Shown: positions 49,519 through 61,607, numbered from the stretch's first letter. The stretch is 64,000 nucleotides of DNA from Nematopogon swammerdamellus (GCA_946902875.1 OX336351.1:4275761-4339760); one strand, 5' to 3'. A program made the numbers and translations. The notes: generated by a model from the letters alone, not told the origin.

Positions 49519-52500
49519 GATATAACACGCGCGTCTCGTGTTATGTCATACCTCGCATCACTCAGTCAGTACCAGACAGGTACGTAGACACACGGAATAT
49601 GTCAGTTCCACCTAACATTCAGTTAGCCGATTCATCATTCAACGTTCCTGGGTCCATAGACTTGCTGCTCGGTGCGGAAGTCTTTTGGGAGGTCCTAGGC
49701 ACAGATACAATCACATTAGGTAATCAGAAACCTACACTACGCAATACAAAGCTAGGCTGGCTCATCTCAGGTATGAGCAGCAACGCGCGTCAGGACACGC
49801 AGTGTCACTTCATTCAGAATTCAAACGGAGCCCCAGACGGTGACATTCAGTCACAACTCGCACGATTCTGGGAGCTGGATAACATTCCATCGAATTACTC
49901 CTGGTCGCAGGAGGAACGCATGTGTGAAGACATATTCACAACACAAACCGTTCGCCAACAGGACGGCCGGTTTCACGTACACATTCCTCTCAAAGACTCG
50001 CCCGCCCGGCTTGGCGATTCGTTTGAGCAGGCAAAACAACAGTTTTATTCACTCGAACGGCGGTTCGAACGAGACGCATCATTCAAGCAAAGCTACATTG
50101 AATTCATCGACGAATACATACGCTTAAATCACATGACAGAAAACACAAATCCGTGCATAACCAATACGTCAGATACACATTCATACTTCTGTCCGCATCA
50201 CGGCGGGAAGAAGGAAACCAGCACCACTACTAAACTTAGAGTTGTGTTCAATGCGTCAGCCCCTACTACAACAGGTACTTCATTCAATGCCATACAATTG
50301 GTGGGTCCAGTCGTTCAAGACGATCTAACCTCAATCCTACTTCGCTTTCGCCAACACAAGTACGTAGTAACGGCTGATGTAGAGAAAATGTACAGGCAAA
50401 TCTCAATACATGAGAAACACAGACCACTGCAACAGATACTTTGGCGTTTCGACAAAGGTGAAACGCTCAAGGTATACACACTTAACACGGTCACCTACGG
50501 AACCGCATCAGCGCCGTACCTAGCAACTCGCTGCATTAAACAATTATCGCTCGAGTGTGATAATGAGAATGTAGCAAACGCAATCGCACATGATTTTTAT
50601 GTCGACGACTACATTTCAGGTGCAGACACAGAGTTACAACTCACACAGATCGTTCACGGTGTCATCAGCAAATTGAGTTCGGCGCAGTTTCACCTGAGGA
50701 AATGGCGCTCGAACAATATTAATTTGTTGAAGACTGTGCATGGAACCTTGTCATTCATTGACACCCTCGACTTAGGTGCGAAGGAGCAATCGAAAACTTT
50801 AGGTTTAAATTGGCACAGTCAAACTGATGTGTTCTCGTTCCCAGTCGACATCGACATAAAAATCAACAATGCTACAAAACGCTCAGTTTTGTCTACCATA
50901 GCCCAAGTGTTCGATCCTTTGGGACTTGCCTTACCATGCATAGTAGAAGCAAAGGTTATTATGCAACAACTTTGGTTAAGTAAGATCTCCTGGGACGATC
51001 CGTTACCGCATAATGTTCAATCACTATGGTCCCGGTTTGCCAAAGGGATACCTGACATTAAACATCTTGAAATTGGTAGACGAGTTGTATGCGATGAACC
51101 TAATCGAATTGAAATGCACATTTTCAGCGACGCGTCCGAGACAGCATACGGAGCGTGCGCTTACATCCGGTCGGTTCATCGTGACGGCTCTACTCACGTG
51201 CACTTATTGACGGCTAAGGGTAAAGTCGCTCCAATTAAACCTACGACTATCCCTCGATTGGAGCTTTGCGCCGCGCTACTAGCTACACGTTTAGCATCAA
51301 AAATTACAAACGCTCTTCGACTCAACATCGACAAAACTTATTTCTGGTGCGATTCGACTATTGTTTTGAGTTGGTTAAACTCAAATTCAAGTTCACTGAA
51401 ACCATTTGTACGTAATCGTATCTCTGAAATTCAAGAAGAAACGGCTGGTCATGTATGGAAATATGTTCCAACCAAGGAAAATCCTGCCGATGTTGTGTCG
51501 AGAGGCATGAATGCACACAATTTACAACACTCAACACTGTGGTGGTCAGGACCGTCGTTCCTGAACCACAACGATGACTTGTGGCCGAGCCAGCCGAGTC
51601 AACTAGCACAATCAGTTCTACCAGAGGTAAAATCAATCACTACACATACACAGCCATGCCTCACTATACAAACAGACATATCATTCACTCACAGATTCTC
51701 AAACTTCACAAAATTGCAGCGCACAGTCGCCTACATGTTGAGATTCATCCACAATTGCCAACATACACTGGACAGAAAGTTAGGCGTTCTGTCTGCCAAA
51801 GAGTTAGAAGATGCTACTCTTTCACTACAGAAACACTTACAGTTAGAAATGTTTCACGAAGAACTTAACACACTACAAAATCAGAAGAATTTATCGCATA
51901 AAAACAGACTCATTGCATTGAATCCATTTCTAGATGTACACGGTTTAATCCGCGTAGGCGGCAGGTTACATAATACTATGTACGACTTTGACGTAAAACA
52001 CCCAGTTCTACTACACTCTCAGCATCACATATGTAAACTGATATTTACATATGTACACATACATTTGTTACATGCAGGTCCACAACTGCTCCTAGCCAAC
52101 GTCAGACAAAAATATTGGCCGCTAGGCGGACGCAATCTAGCACGTAAAACCGTCCGCACATGTGTAAAGTGTTGCCGCTTCAAGGCGGCAACAGTACAAC
52201 CAATAATGGGCAACCTACCCGAGCAGCGTACAAACACAGAATTTGTCTTTGAAAATACAGGTGTCGATTATGCCGGGCCAGTGTTGATAGCTGACAGGAA
52301 AGGGCGTGGATGTAAGCTAATCAAGGCTTACATTTGTATATTCGTGTGCTTCGCTGTTAAAGCAATACACCTGGAACTTGTCAGTGACCTGACCACACTC
52401 ACGTTCATTGCCGCACTGAATCGCTTTATCGCACGCAGATCAAAGCCGCGAAGCATTCACTGCGACAATGGAACCAACTTTGTAGGCGCCTCAAACTACA

Positions 52501-53147
52501 TTGCAAATTTCCTAAAATCAAGTCAAAACGATATAAAAACATATTCAGCCAATCACGGTATTAACTTTCACTTTTCCCCCGCTCACGCTCCAAATTTCGG
52601 TGGTTTATGGGAGGCCGCAGTCAAATCAACAAAACATCACTTAAGGCGCGTACTAACATTAGCACACCTTACTTACGAAGAGATGAACTCAGTCCTCGTA
52701 CAGATTGAAGGAATACTAAACTCGCGTCCTCTTACACCAATGTCCTCAGATCCCAATGACTTCATTCCACTGACTCCAGCTCATTTCCTCATTGGACGAT
52801 CACTTACGATGTTGCCTCACCCGCAGGTCACCGGAACACCGGCCACCAGACTGCAGAGATTCGAACGCATCGAGCTGCTCAAGCAACATTTTTGGGATAG
52901 ATATTATAAGGAATACATTGCAGAATTACAGCAACGCGGCAAGTGGACTACTTCTCGTGGCCAACTGCAACCTGGAGCATTGGTGGTCATCAAGGACGAT
53001 GGGCTGCCTCCACTCAGATGGCTGCTCGGACGCATCGTGCAGCTCTACCAGGGGACCGATGGAGTCGCGAGGGTCGCCGACGTGAAGACCAAGAACGGCA
53101 CCTACAGGCGAGCCGCCTCCAGGCTTTGCCCCCTACCTGCAGAATGA
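49519..53147 (+). pseudogene. Outer element protease end, RT, RNase H, integrase (3' half of split pol)
   Basis: The open frame extends upstream into the inner LTR (an in-frame Met at 49254), but element sequence starts at 49519. It contains the end of protease (SIDLLLGAEVFWEVL), the pre-RT region (WELDNIPSN, FHVHIPLKD, FYSLERRFERD), RT (TKLRVVFNASA, VTADVEKMYRQI, catalytic FYVDDY at about 50594), RNase H (IFSDASETAYGA), the integrase zinc region (LLHAGPQ ... CVKCCRF), the integrase core (NTGVDYAGP, HCDNGTNFVGA, PNFGGLWEAAVKS) and the C-terminal module (LRWLLGRIVQLYQGTDG). No internal stop. Its only evident defect is separation from gag. Confidence 0.9.
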
Positions 53148-53256
53148 AGACTGGACATTCACTAGCTTCACTTCATACTTCACTCATTCATCACCTTCAT
53201 CGATCAGCATCCCACACTATCTTCAACTTAGATCGAGGATCCAAGGCCCGGGAGGA
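53148..53256 (+). other. Outer element 3' untranslated segment with polypurine tract
   Basis: A short stretch between the pol stop and 3' LTR, ending GGCCCGGGAGGA, a plausible polypurine tract directly before TGTTCGCG. Confidence 0.6.
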
Positions 53257-53523
53257 TGTTCGCGCTGGTAACACTGGCTGCAGTCGGACGTTAGCCGCAA
53301 GAAGACTTCGCCTCTGATCCGGTCGGTCGGCCGACCGCCTGCGCCTGCCTTCACATCACTCGCTCTCTCGGCCTTTTTTCGCTTGACGCGCGGCGTGCGC
53401 GCATCTGTCGTATTTTTGCATATTCGTGTCTGAAGAACCGCATTAAACCTATTATACAGTCCACAACCATTTTATTTCGAAGTGCTAGGCCCCTTCAACT
53501 AGAGAGAAGTCCTAGCGCAATCA
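53257..53523 (+). repeat. 3' LTR of outer BEL/Pao
   Basis: 267 bp, identical by eye to the 5' LTR, followed by GATGC. Confidence 0.95.
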
Positions 53524-53570
53524 GATGCAGTGGGGCTATTCTTTTATAAAGTACCGACCCCACACGGTAC
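53524..53570 (-). mobile_element. SINE, right part, 5' end of the interrupted copy
   Basis: GATGCAGTGGGGCTATTC ... CCACACGGTAC continues the SINE broken at 35351; the GATGC is the target duplication. Confidence 0.88.
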
Positions 53571-54869
53571 AAAAATTCCATCTATCTATCTATTTTATCG
53601 TGAAATATAATTACAATCGAATTAAATATAAATCAATATTCACGGCATTAAGTGTACAACACATTCTGGCATTATATATGCGCACTCCATCCACCTGCCC
53701 GAGCCGCCAGCCACCTCTAAAGCCTCTAACTAACCACGTGCCGGTTCCCATAGCGGCGTACTATCAAACTGTTAAATTATACAGGCTTCAGAGAATCCGA
53801 AACGACAGATGGGCCATAAAAACCAATCATCAACTAGTCGAAAGGGTAATTTTTTTTTGTGGATAGCGCGACATGTGGAATCTTTTTACCTACAAGTAGG
53901 TGTCTAACGATGCACATGGGCATTCTGTGATGCACGGGGATTAACAAGATTCATTATTCATTCGTGTCTGTGTCATAATTACGATGTCAATAGTAATAAT
54001 AACTACGTAATAATGAAATAAAATAAATTTGAAATTTTAAGGTAAAGTCATTCACATCTTATGTTAAAACCTAAATTCCTTTATTTACACATTTCACACA
54101 CCTAAAGGTTGGCTGCAAGAAATCCCTTCAAGGAAAAGTCCGCCTTTGCACCTCTTGTAACTGTATTCATTGTGTTATTCCTGTGAAATATTTGTAGAGC
54201 AATAAAGAATTGTATATGAAATGCCACATGTTCAAAATATTTTGGAACTACTTTATGAAGAGCTTACCTCTTCGATTTCCGGTTTTATTCTTGCGACTAA
54301 CGACGATAACACCTCTTACTTAATAATTATTCTTATTATTATTTTATCTTCAATTCTCACGCTCAACTCTTTTGCTCCTACGTACTTACAATCCACTATA
54401 TTAATAGAATCTCAAAACATCCAAAGGTTGACTGTAAGAAACCTCTGTAAGGGATAAGTCTGCCTTTGCACCTTATGTAAATTTTTTAATGTAACTATTA
54501 CTGTGAAATGTTTACTGGAGCAATAAAGCATTTTCAATTTCTATCTATCTACCTCTAGCCTGTTAATTTTTCTTTGACAGACATCCTTTATTATCAACGT
54601 TCCACTATACTAGACCACGCGCTGGTAGTACACAACACAAGTCACGCGACTCACGCGGGCGACCCGGTCAACAATGTTCATGGTATTGGAATCTAATCAG
54701 AATGTAAATCATAAACCCATCTCGACGATCAACGATGTCCCATTTCAAAATCTAGCCACTTCAAATAGGAACCAATTTCTAATATCTGTTAGGATATTAC
54801 ATCCTCAACTTTTTAGGGTCCCGTCGCAAAATGCGAAAAATGGGACTTGTATGGGATCACATTTTTGGC
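53571..54869. other. No gene; dispersed repeat pieces
   Basis: 53850-53945 repeats the block at 4731-4830. 54060-54220 and 54415-54540 carry related motifs (AAGTCCGCCTTTGCACC, AATAAAGCATTTTC) of a dispersed repeat also seen near 18640 and 26460. Nothing coding. Confidence 0.5.
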
Positions 54870-55040
54870 TATGAAAACAATGCCCGTTTACGTACAATAT
54901 TACAACAAAACTGAGTACATATAAAAACAACATCTATCATACGTACAACATATTGTATCACGTATGACAACAACACCGATTACATATCACGTATGACAAC
55001 AACACCGATTACGTATGACAACAACACCGATTACATAATA
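54870..55040. repeat. Dispersed repeat with 22-bp minisatellite variant, second copy
   Basis: Homologous to 33825-33990, including AACAAAACTGAGTACATATA and units of CAACAACACCGATTACGTATGA. A GATCCTATAGGATC palindrome and a GACAGACAGACAATGTCTGTC inverted repeat follow by 55110. Confidence 0.75.
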
Positions 55041-55214
55041 TGACAACACCACCGCACCGCTTACGAACGATCCTATAGGATCGTCACTGACGACAGACAG
55101 ACAATGTCTGTCTATCGTCGGTCACACGCTGATACCTCCGGATCTACTGAACCGATCTTGATGAAGCTTACGCTAAAATATTCAGAATGTTTGCTCGCAG
55201 AGAACCGATAGCAA

Positions 55215-55560
55215 TCTTATAATATTTTTTTTATGTAAACCAGCATGGGTGGATGTGCCGAGAGACCAACGGTGCAGTCGACACAGCCAAAATCACCTCT
55301 CCTCGCGAAACCACAGTAAATACGTTTAATTCAGGAAATACACTCGCCCGAAGACAGTTCCACACTCTAGCGGTGCGACAAAGAAATGATTTAAAGAACC
55401 GATGGGTTCTCAAAAGCCCAATGTCAACAACAAAAGGGGCCTGAGCTGAGTCTCTCTGCGACGAGTCATGCGGAGATAGGACGGGTGGCAGGGAATAAGG
55501 GATGCTAGTTCCGCAGAGCAGCGTCCGTGATAGTATCTGTAAAACAGACTAAGTGAACCG
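55215..55560 (-). pseudogene. Jockey-like LINE 3' end, deleted internally
   Basis: The minus strand reads YRYYHGR-type remnants near 55540, then THRFFKSFLCRTARVWNCL and an A-tail (poly-T at about 55230). Compared with 32204-32495 it lacks about 80 bp before the 3' UTR. Confidence 0.65.
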
Positions 55561-55889
55561 ACAAGTCGTTTGTGACTCAGGGACTCCAGACCATCTGTAA
55601 GTTTCCGGTCTTTATAGGGATTCTATGTAGGGATTTAAGGATTTTAATGCAAATTTTACGAGCTTTGGGGCGAACAGTTTTAAGAGTAAGTTTTGCCTAG
55701 TTGAGCCGACCGCTAGAGACAGAAACCAAATGAGCTTTTTTTTGTGGCATTTCTTCCAAACGATTACTTTCGACCACACCACTCAATCCCTATGGCGCGA
55801 TGTTACAAAATATGAATAATTGCAAAACATCACAGATCGTCATTTTTCGAATAAATCACATGAATGCAAATCTCATTGATAATATAACC
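55561..55889. other. Nothing recognised
   Basis: No open frame or repeat assigned; faint LINE-like wording near 55670 (GAGCTTTGGGGCGAACAG) is not conclusive. Confidence 0.4.
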
Positions 55890-56104
55890 TTGGGAAGAGT
55901 GCGGAAGGGTCGCCCTAAACGCACGTACCTACCTAGACCAGATCGGGCATGTGCTCAAAAAGAGGCAAGTGCGTAGTACCCGTCCGTAACCGACGAGCAT
56001 GCATGGAGAACATTATGGGAATGGAAGAGGTGGCAGAGGTGTGCCAGGATCTTGGCACGTGGAGATCCGTTGTCTCTGCCTACCCCACCGGGAAACAGGC
56101 GTGA
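55890..56104 (+). pseudogene. C-terminal tail of RTE-like LINE, frameshifted
   Basis: Across two frameshifts the plus strand reads KGRPKRTYL, DQIGHVLKKRQVRSTR, RRACMENIMGMEEVAEVC and WRSVVSAYPTGKQA to TGA. This is the usual C-terminal tail of the LINE family whose RT lies at 24238-25314. Confidence 0.75.
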
Positions 56105-56930
56105 CGTTATAATATCCATGACGCACATCGAAATTCTTGACTGCGCTCACTTACGACTCCACTGCTCAGCGCATATGGATAATGGCGTGATGTTGTATAG
56201 CGCATATGTTACACGAACTATGGTCTATCTATAATGTTATGAAAACTCCATTCACATTGACATAAGTAGTAGTTTCAACGTACCGCCGCCGCCAGTACCG
56301 CAAGGAGAAATTGAGTTAGAGGCATGTTCGCATAACCAGAATCTACACTCATCAAATGTTTCATATTATCCATGGACTATTTGAACTTTATTAGACACAA
56401 AATGAGAGGCATAGTTCTAAAACAACCCCGTCCACTTACCAGCCGCACAACCAGACTACAGGCGAGATTAAAAGTCATTTAGATAACGTCGAAAGCCAGC
56501 TCATGTATAACAGACGGCTTCCGTACCGTTTCATACACCTCAAACAAAATGAACATCTGGCAAAGGCACGGAACAACAATTTCAGCGACAAAGCAAAACC
56601 ATTTAGATGAAGTCAAACTCAAAGGGGAGATTAGGAATTAGCATATTTCAAAGAACATTAATTAAGCACCATACGGATTTCCGACAGGAAATTTATAAAA
56701 TTGTAATAAGATAGTTTTCATGATATTCTGTGATATTCAAAAGTGGTTTTCTGAATCCTGACCAGTTATATGTTCTAAACAATGTTTATTTGCACGAGCA
56801 ACGCTGCTTGGTGAAACTCGTGAAAGGCCCTAGAGATTGTTACCTAGAACTGCATCGCCGATACGTCACGACTAGTGCTGCTTATGTGTACATTGAGAAA
56901 AATCTCTATATCAGGTAAAGATTTCTGGAT
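56105..56930. other. Nothing recognised
   Basis: Mixed AT-rich DNA upstream of the CR1-like LINE. It may include the LINE 5' UTR in its last part, whose start I cannot define. Confidence 0.4.
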
Positions 56931-56977
56931 GCTGAACTAGCGCGATATACCAACATCATATATGGCAGTTTAGAAAA

Positions 56978-58633
56978 ATGTCTTCTGTACGGCGTATTCC
57001 CGTCGGTTCTTGCGAGAAATGTAAAAAAGAAATAAAAAACAGTCAATACCTCACATGCACAGCATGCACAGCGAAATATGATATAGATTGCGCCGGGGTC
57101 TCATTTTCACTGTTCCAAATAATGACCGCTAATAACTGGAAGTGTAACAAATGTATAAGTGCAATAAATATGCTGTCTCGCGCGCGCGGTAAGACGGTTC
57201 CCACGCAACGCAGATCAATAGATACTACAAACAGCGAGGATCAGACAAATGATTCACAAACATGTGAAAATTGTGAGAAAATTGTTATCAACGAACTATT
57301 GACGTTCATATGTTGTAAAATAGACACGCTACCTGAGCCAGATATAATTAAGATATGTGCGAGTGCGTACAGCGACAACGACATTGAGACGGCGCGGCAA
57401 CTCCTAGCCGTGAGGCTTGGCAAGCGCACGCTGCGCAAGGCCGAGGGTCGGGAGAAGAAGAGCGTCCAGGACATCATCAAGATGATGAAGGAACACGAGC
57501 CGGATGCGCTGCCCATGTTCGTGGCGCGCGACCTTAATAAATTACCGCCGGTGACGTTCGATCACGTTGACGTCACGGCGTTCCTAAAGGACATGACGCT
57601 ATTAAAGAGGGATGTCTCTTCTCTCAAGGAGCAGACGCATGATGATAACCTACATGAGGTTAGAAAAGAGATCGCTGAACTGAAACAATCAATACGCGAT
57701 CTTGCAACACTAACAATGAACGGGGTAACACTAGCTGCAGAAACTTACCCAGAGGTGGCATCCAAGAGCAAACTACCTACCGCGCGTGGTGTAGAATGCA
57801 CTAGAACCGAAGAGCGGGCTGTGCGGGCGAACCACAGGATTGCAATCGTATCTAGTCCTGCTCAAACCGATTTACAGCCCCAGCCTTCGTCGCCAGCGCC
57901 ACCTTTACATACATCAGGAAGTGTCTCCCAGTTACCAATATTGCCGTCGCTAAATGAGCCAATCCCACCACCCCAGGTTCCATCACGACAGGTAAACAAT
58001 TCAAAAGAAAATATATCTGTAACACCAAGATCTAAACGTACGTTAGCTGACGTTGTAAAGGTGATTGGAGAAAAAGGACAAGACATAATGGCCCCTAACA
58101 GCCATACATCAGCCCAAAATGACAGTTCATCTTGCACTGTAGCCTGTGACGCATACTCCGCCTCAGCCGTGGCGTCCAGCACCTCCCCTACTTCATATGC
58201 AGCTGCAACCAAGTCATCTAAGAAGGAGGTTGAAAACGGCGAGTGGACTATTGTAGAAAAGAAAAGAAAAGAAAAGTTATACAAAAACCAAAGAGGTACA
58301 GCAAAAATTGATGAGAAAGTGGAGCAATTTAAATTTACAGCAGTTGATAATGCGCTTTCTACGTCCCTTTACATATCCAGAGTACAAAAAAATACTACCA
58401 TTGAGGGCATTGAGGGATACATTAAGTTTAAAACTAACGTAGTAGTAAGGGCGATCAAGATCAACACATATGAGAACGACTTTAATGCCTACAAAATCTT
58501 AGTACCAACTTATCGGCTCAATGAATTCCTTTGCGGAGACTTATGGCCGACTGGAATTGTTTTTAGGAGATTTTATGAAACGAAAAGGCCCATAAGCCAT
58601 TCAAACCGCCCTACCACACCTCTAAATGGATAG
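56978..58633 (+). CDS. CR1-like LINE ORF1 (PHD-type zinc finger, RNA-binding protein)
   Basis: 551 codons. An N-terminal PHD-like zinc finger (CEKCKKEIKNS, CTACTAKYDIDC, WKCNKC) occupies about residues 12-60. A middle part with RREKKSVQDIIKMMKEHEPD-type charged helices and a predicted coiled coil near 205-235 follows. A Pro/Ser-rich linker comes next. The C-terminal domain (SLYISRVQKNTTIEGIEGY, LWPTGIVFRRFYETKRP) is typical of CR1/jockey-type ORF1 proteins, which bind element RNA and form RNPs. No stop interrupts it. It overlaps ORF2 by 8 nt in ATGGATAG. Confidence 0.88.
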   Translation: MSSVRRIPVGSCEKCKKEIKNSQYLTCTACTAKYDIDCAGVSFSLFQIMTANNWKCNKCISAINMLSRARGKTVPTQRRSIDTTNSEDQTNDSQTCENCEKIVINELLTFICCKIDTLPEPDIIKICASAYSDNDIETARQLLAVRLGKRTLRKAEGREKKSVQDIIKMMKEHEPDALPMFVARDLNKLPPVTFDHVDVTAFLKDMTLLKRDVSSLKEQTHDDNLHEVRKEIAELKQSIRDLATLTMNGVTLAAETYPEVASKSKLPTARGVECTRTEERAVRANHRIAIVSSPAQTDLQPQPSSPAPPLHTSGSVSQLPILPSLNEPIPPPQVPSRQVNNSKENISVTPRSKRTLADVVKVIGEKGQDIMAPNSHTSAQNDSSSCTVACDAYSASAVASSTSPTSYAAATKSSKKEVENGEWTIVEKKRKEKLYKNQRGTAKIDEKVEQFKFTAVDNALSTSLYISRVQKNTTIEGIEGYIKFKTNVVVRAIKINTYENDFNAYKILVPTYRLNEFLCGDLWPTGIVFRRFYETKRPISHSNRPTTPLNG

Positions 58634-61454
58634 TACAACTACACATAATAAAATAAATCCCACAGAACAGGACAATCCAAGCCGTAAAGTGAAATTCGTC
58701 ACGTTTAACTGTCGGTCCATAAAAAGGTCAATGCACCACGTACGTGAGCTGTGCAGATCCCATGATTTGATAGCCCTCCAGGAACATTGGCTTCTTCCGG
58801 ACGAGTTGGATCTACTGAGCCAGATCGACCCAAATTTCAGCTACCATGGTGTCTCTGCTGTCGACATCGAAACTGGAACTCTGAAAGGGAGGCCTTACGG
58901 AGGAGTTGCTCTTCTCTGGAGCAAACGGTCCTTCCATAAAGCAACGCCCATTGATACAGGAAGCACTCGAGTGGCTGCGATACACCTGCAGTGCACGGAC
59001 AACTCGACGGTTACAGTAATGTCGGTATACATGCCTACTGAGTCTATAGATAATCTGCCTGACTTTACATCGTGTCTAGGTATATTGAGTGCGGTAATAG
59101 AGAGTGGTGAGAATGAATGTGTATATATGTTAGGTGATTTTAATGCAAAACCTAAGAGTATTTTTTATGATGAATTAACACGTTATTGTGACGATCAGGA
59201 ATGGGTATGTGCCGATGTAAAATTACTAGGTATTAACAGTAACAATTTCACGTACTTAAGTGATGCACATAATACAACTAGCTGGCTTGATCACATCCTA
59301 ACGACAAATGCTGCGTTACGAACTATTAATAAATGTCAAATAAATAACGAGGTATCATGGTCAGATCATTTTCCATTATTGTTAGAAATTGATCTCAATG
59401 TAATTCAACAAAAGATAGAATTGAGTAATCGCAGCATTGACAAGGCAATATGGGGGACTAGATCGAAATGTCAAATAGAAAGATATAAATTAATTTTAAA
59501 TGAACTATTGACAAATTGTACTGTAAACAAGCTCAATTGTGTTGATTTTCCCTGCACGGATGTTAATCATAGAGAGCAAATTCGTTCATTCTATGAAGGT
59601 ATTGTGAGCGCGGTAAGGACAGCGGCGAGTGATACTTATGTAAGTAAGAAAAATACCTTTAAACAAATCGCGGGCTGGAATGAACACATTCACGGCCTGC
59701 ACAAGGAAGCTCGGCTTCACTTCAAACTTTGGATTTTACAGGGAAAACCAACACAAGGGAAGACATTTGATGACATGCGTAATAGTAGAAATAAGTTTAG
59801 AAATAAAATAAAATGGTGTCAGCGAAATGAGGAAAGAATAAAAATGGACATTGTTGCACAAAACAGGGCTCAAAAAGATTTTCAAAAATTTTGGAAGGCG
59901 ACAAAATCAAATATAAAAACGGACTTACCGTTAATAGTAAATGATATAAAAGGCGGAAAAGAAATAGCCAACATGTTTGCAAAGCATTTCAGAATCGACT
60001 GTCCTCAAAGTGAGAGCGAAGGGTCGGTGGTGGCCGCAACCGACACCTGTCATCGTTGGTACGAAGTGATACATGGCCAGCACACTTGGGTAAAATTCAC
60101 GCCTTTGCAGGTGGAGACAGAGGTGCGAAAAATGAAACGAGGTAAGTCACCAGGCCACGATGCTCTTAGTGTCGATCACTTAATGTACGCTGGACCATCG
60201 CTGTGGGTAGCGATGTCTGATTTGTTCAACCAATGTATTGCACATAGTTACCTGCCATCGGAGTTCATGAAGACGGTAGTCGTTCCACTGGTGAAGAACA
60301 GGACCGGAGATATATCGAGTCAGTCTAATTATAGACCTATATCACTGGCGACGGTATTTTCCAAAGTCTTCGAAAGGCTTCTTCAGCCGCACCTATGTGA
60401 ACACCTCAACCTACACCCGGCTCAGTTTGGCTTTCGGCCCGGTCTATCGACAGACATGGCAATACTTGCTCTTAAGCAAACAGTGAAATATTACACAAAC
60501 AGAAATACTACCGTTTACGCATGTTTCCTTGACCTAAGTAAAGCATTTGACACAATACTGTATGATGTTCTTTGGAATAAACTAAGGGAAACTGGTGTAC
60601 CGGAAGAGATTATAAGTCTGCTGGCGTACTGGTATGGCAATCAAATAAACACAGTGCGATGGGGTGAAGACTTCTCTGATGAATACCAGTTGAGTTGTGG
60701 AGTAAGACAGGGTGGAGTTACATCTCCGGTCCTGTTCAACATCTATGTAAATGGGCTCATAGAGGAGTTGAGCAGCACGGGTATAGGATGTCACCTCGGT
60801 GACACATGCGTTAACAACATAAGTTACGCGGATGACATGGTCCTGCTGAGTCCCTCTGTGAAGGGACTCCGACGGTTGCTGGCAAACTGCGAGCAGTATG
60901 CGGCCCTGCATGGTCTAACCTATAATGTTAAAAAAACGGAACTCGTTGTGTTCAAATCTGGTGCAGGACCAGATAATGTTCCACCTGTAACTTTACGTGG
61001 TTTTCCAGTGAACATTGCCACAAAGTTTAAGTACTTAGGGCACGTACTCACTGAAAATCTGCGTGATGATGAAGATATCGAGAGACAACGACGGTCTATT
61101 GCAATGCGGAGCAACATGCTGGGAAAGAGATTCAGGCGGTGCTCTCGTCTGGTTCAAATAACTCTGTTCAAGGCATACTGCCAGGCGTTCTACACCAGTC
61201 AACTATGGAGTAATTACACGCAGCGAGCAATAAATTCGTTGCGTGTACAATACAATAATGGCTTCCGGTGTATGCTGGGTTTGAAATGGCGATGTAGTGC
61301 GTCTGGTATGTTTGCTGAGAACAGGGTTGATGATTTCTTTGCCGTAATACGGAAAACAAGAGCAGCCTTCATGGAGCGACTGGCAAAATGCAACAATGCC
61401 ATAATTGAAAATGTATATAGGCGAATATATTATACCGATTTTATAATATTTTAG
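58626..61454 (+). CDS. CR1-like LINE ORF2 (endonuclease and reverse transcriptase)
   Basis: 942 codons without interruption. The N-terminal APE-type endonuclease spans about residues 20-240: FVTFNCRSIKRS, ALQEHWLL, GVALLWSK, LGDFNAKP and WSDHFPLLLEI. The RT domain starts near 480 (MKRGKSPGHDALSVDHL, NYRPISLATVFSKVFERL, CFLDLSKAFDTI, CGVRQGGVTSPVLFN), with catalytic SYADDMVLLSPS near 733. A C-terminal region with FKYLGHVLTENLRDDEDI and a cysteine-poor tail ends at YYTDFIIF. With ORF1 intact as well, this copy may be recently active. Clade: CR1/jockey superfamily; the finer clade is not resolved. Confidence 0.9.
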   Translation: MDSTTTHNKINPTEQDNPSRKVKFVTFNCRSIKRSMHHVRELCRSHDLIALQEHWLLPDELDLLSQIDPNFSYHGVSAVDIETGTLKGRPYGGVALLWSKRSFHKATPIDTGSTRVAAIHLQCTDNSTVTVMSVYMPTESIDNLPDFTSCLGILSAVIESGENECVYMLGDFNAKPKSIFYDELTRYCDDQEWVCADVKLLGINSNNFTYLSDAHNTTSWLDHILTTNAALRTINKCQINNEVSWSDHFPLLLEIDLNVIQQKIELSNRSIDKAIWGTRSKCQIERYKLILNELLTNCTVNKLNCVDFPCTDVNHREQIRSFYEGIVSAVRTAASDTYVSKKNTFKQIAGWNEHIHGLHKEARLHFKLWILQGKPTQGKTFDDMRNSRNKFRNKIKWCQRNEERIKMDIVAQNRAQKDFQKFWKATKSNIKTDLPLIVNDIKGGKEIANMFAKHFRIDCPQSESEGSVVAATDTCHRWYEVIHGQHTWVKFTPLQVETEVRKMKRGKSPGHDALSVDHLMYAGPSLWVAMSDLFNQCIAHSYLPSEFMKTVVVPLVKNRTGDISSQSNYRPISLATVFSKVFERLLQPHLCEHLNLHPAQFGFRPGLSTDMAILALKQTVKYYTNRNTTVYACFLDLSKAFDTILYDVLWNKLRETGVPEEIISLLAYWYGNQINTVRWGEDFSDEYQLSCGVRQGGVTSPVLFNIYVNGLIEELSSTGIGCHLGDTCVNNISYADDMVLLSPSVKGLRRLLANCEQYAALHGLTYNVKKTELVVFKSGAGPDNVPPVTLRGFPVNIATKFKYLGHVLTENLRDDEDIERQRRSIAMRSNMLGKRFRRCSRLVQITLFKAYCQAFYTSQLWSNYTQRAINSLRVQYNNGFRCMLGLKWRCSASGMFAENRVDDFFAVIRKTRAAFMERLAKCNNAIIENVYRRIYYTDFIIF

Positions 61455-61573
61455 TTGATTTTAGTTTATTTAATTTAGTTTCAACTATGTTTAATTTTAA
61501 TTTAATTACAATTTTAATCATATTTAATTATAATTTAATTAACTATAGGTAAAATGTATTACCTGAAATAAAG

Positions 61574-61607
<34 letters not shown>

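Larger units (their letters stand above)
35352..53523 (+). mobile_element. Outer BEL/Pao LTR retrotransposon (6.74 kb without its insert)
   Basis: Bounded by 267-bp LTRs that read identically, with TG...CA ends and a GATGC target duplication at 35347-35351 and 53524-53528. It has a PBS after the 5' LTR, a gag-pol frame starting at 36604, and the pol domain order expected for BEL/Pao. An 11427-bp element of the same superfamily (38092-49518) interrupts it. Subtracting that insert and one GATAT copy leaves 6740 bp and puts the two coding halves in the same frame. Confidence 0.93.
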
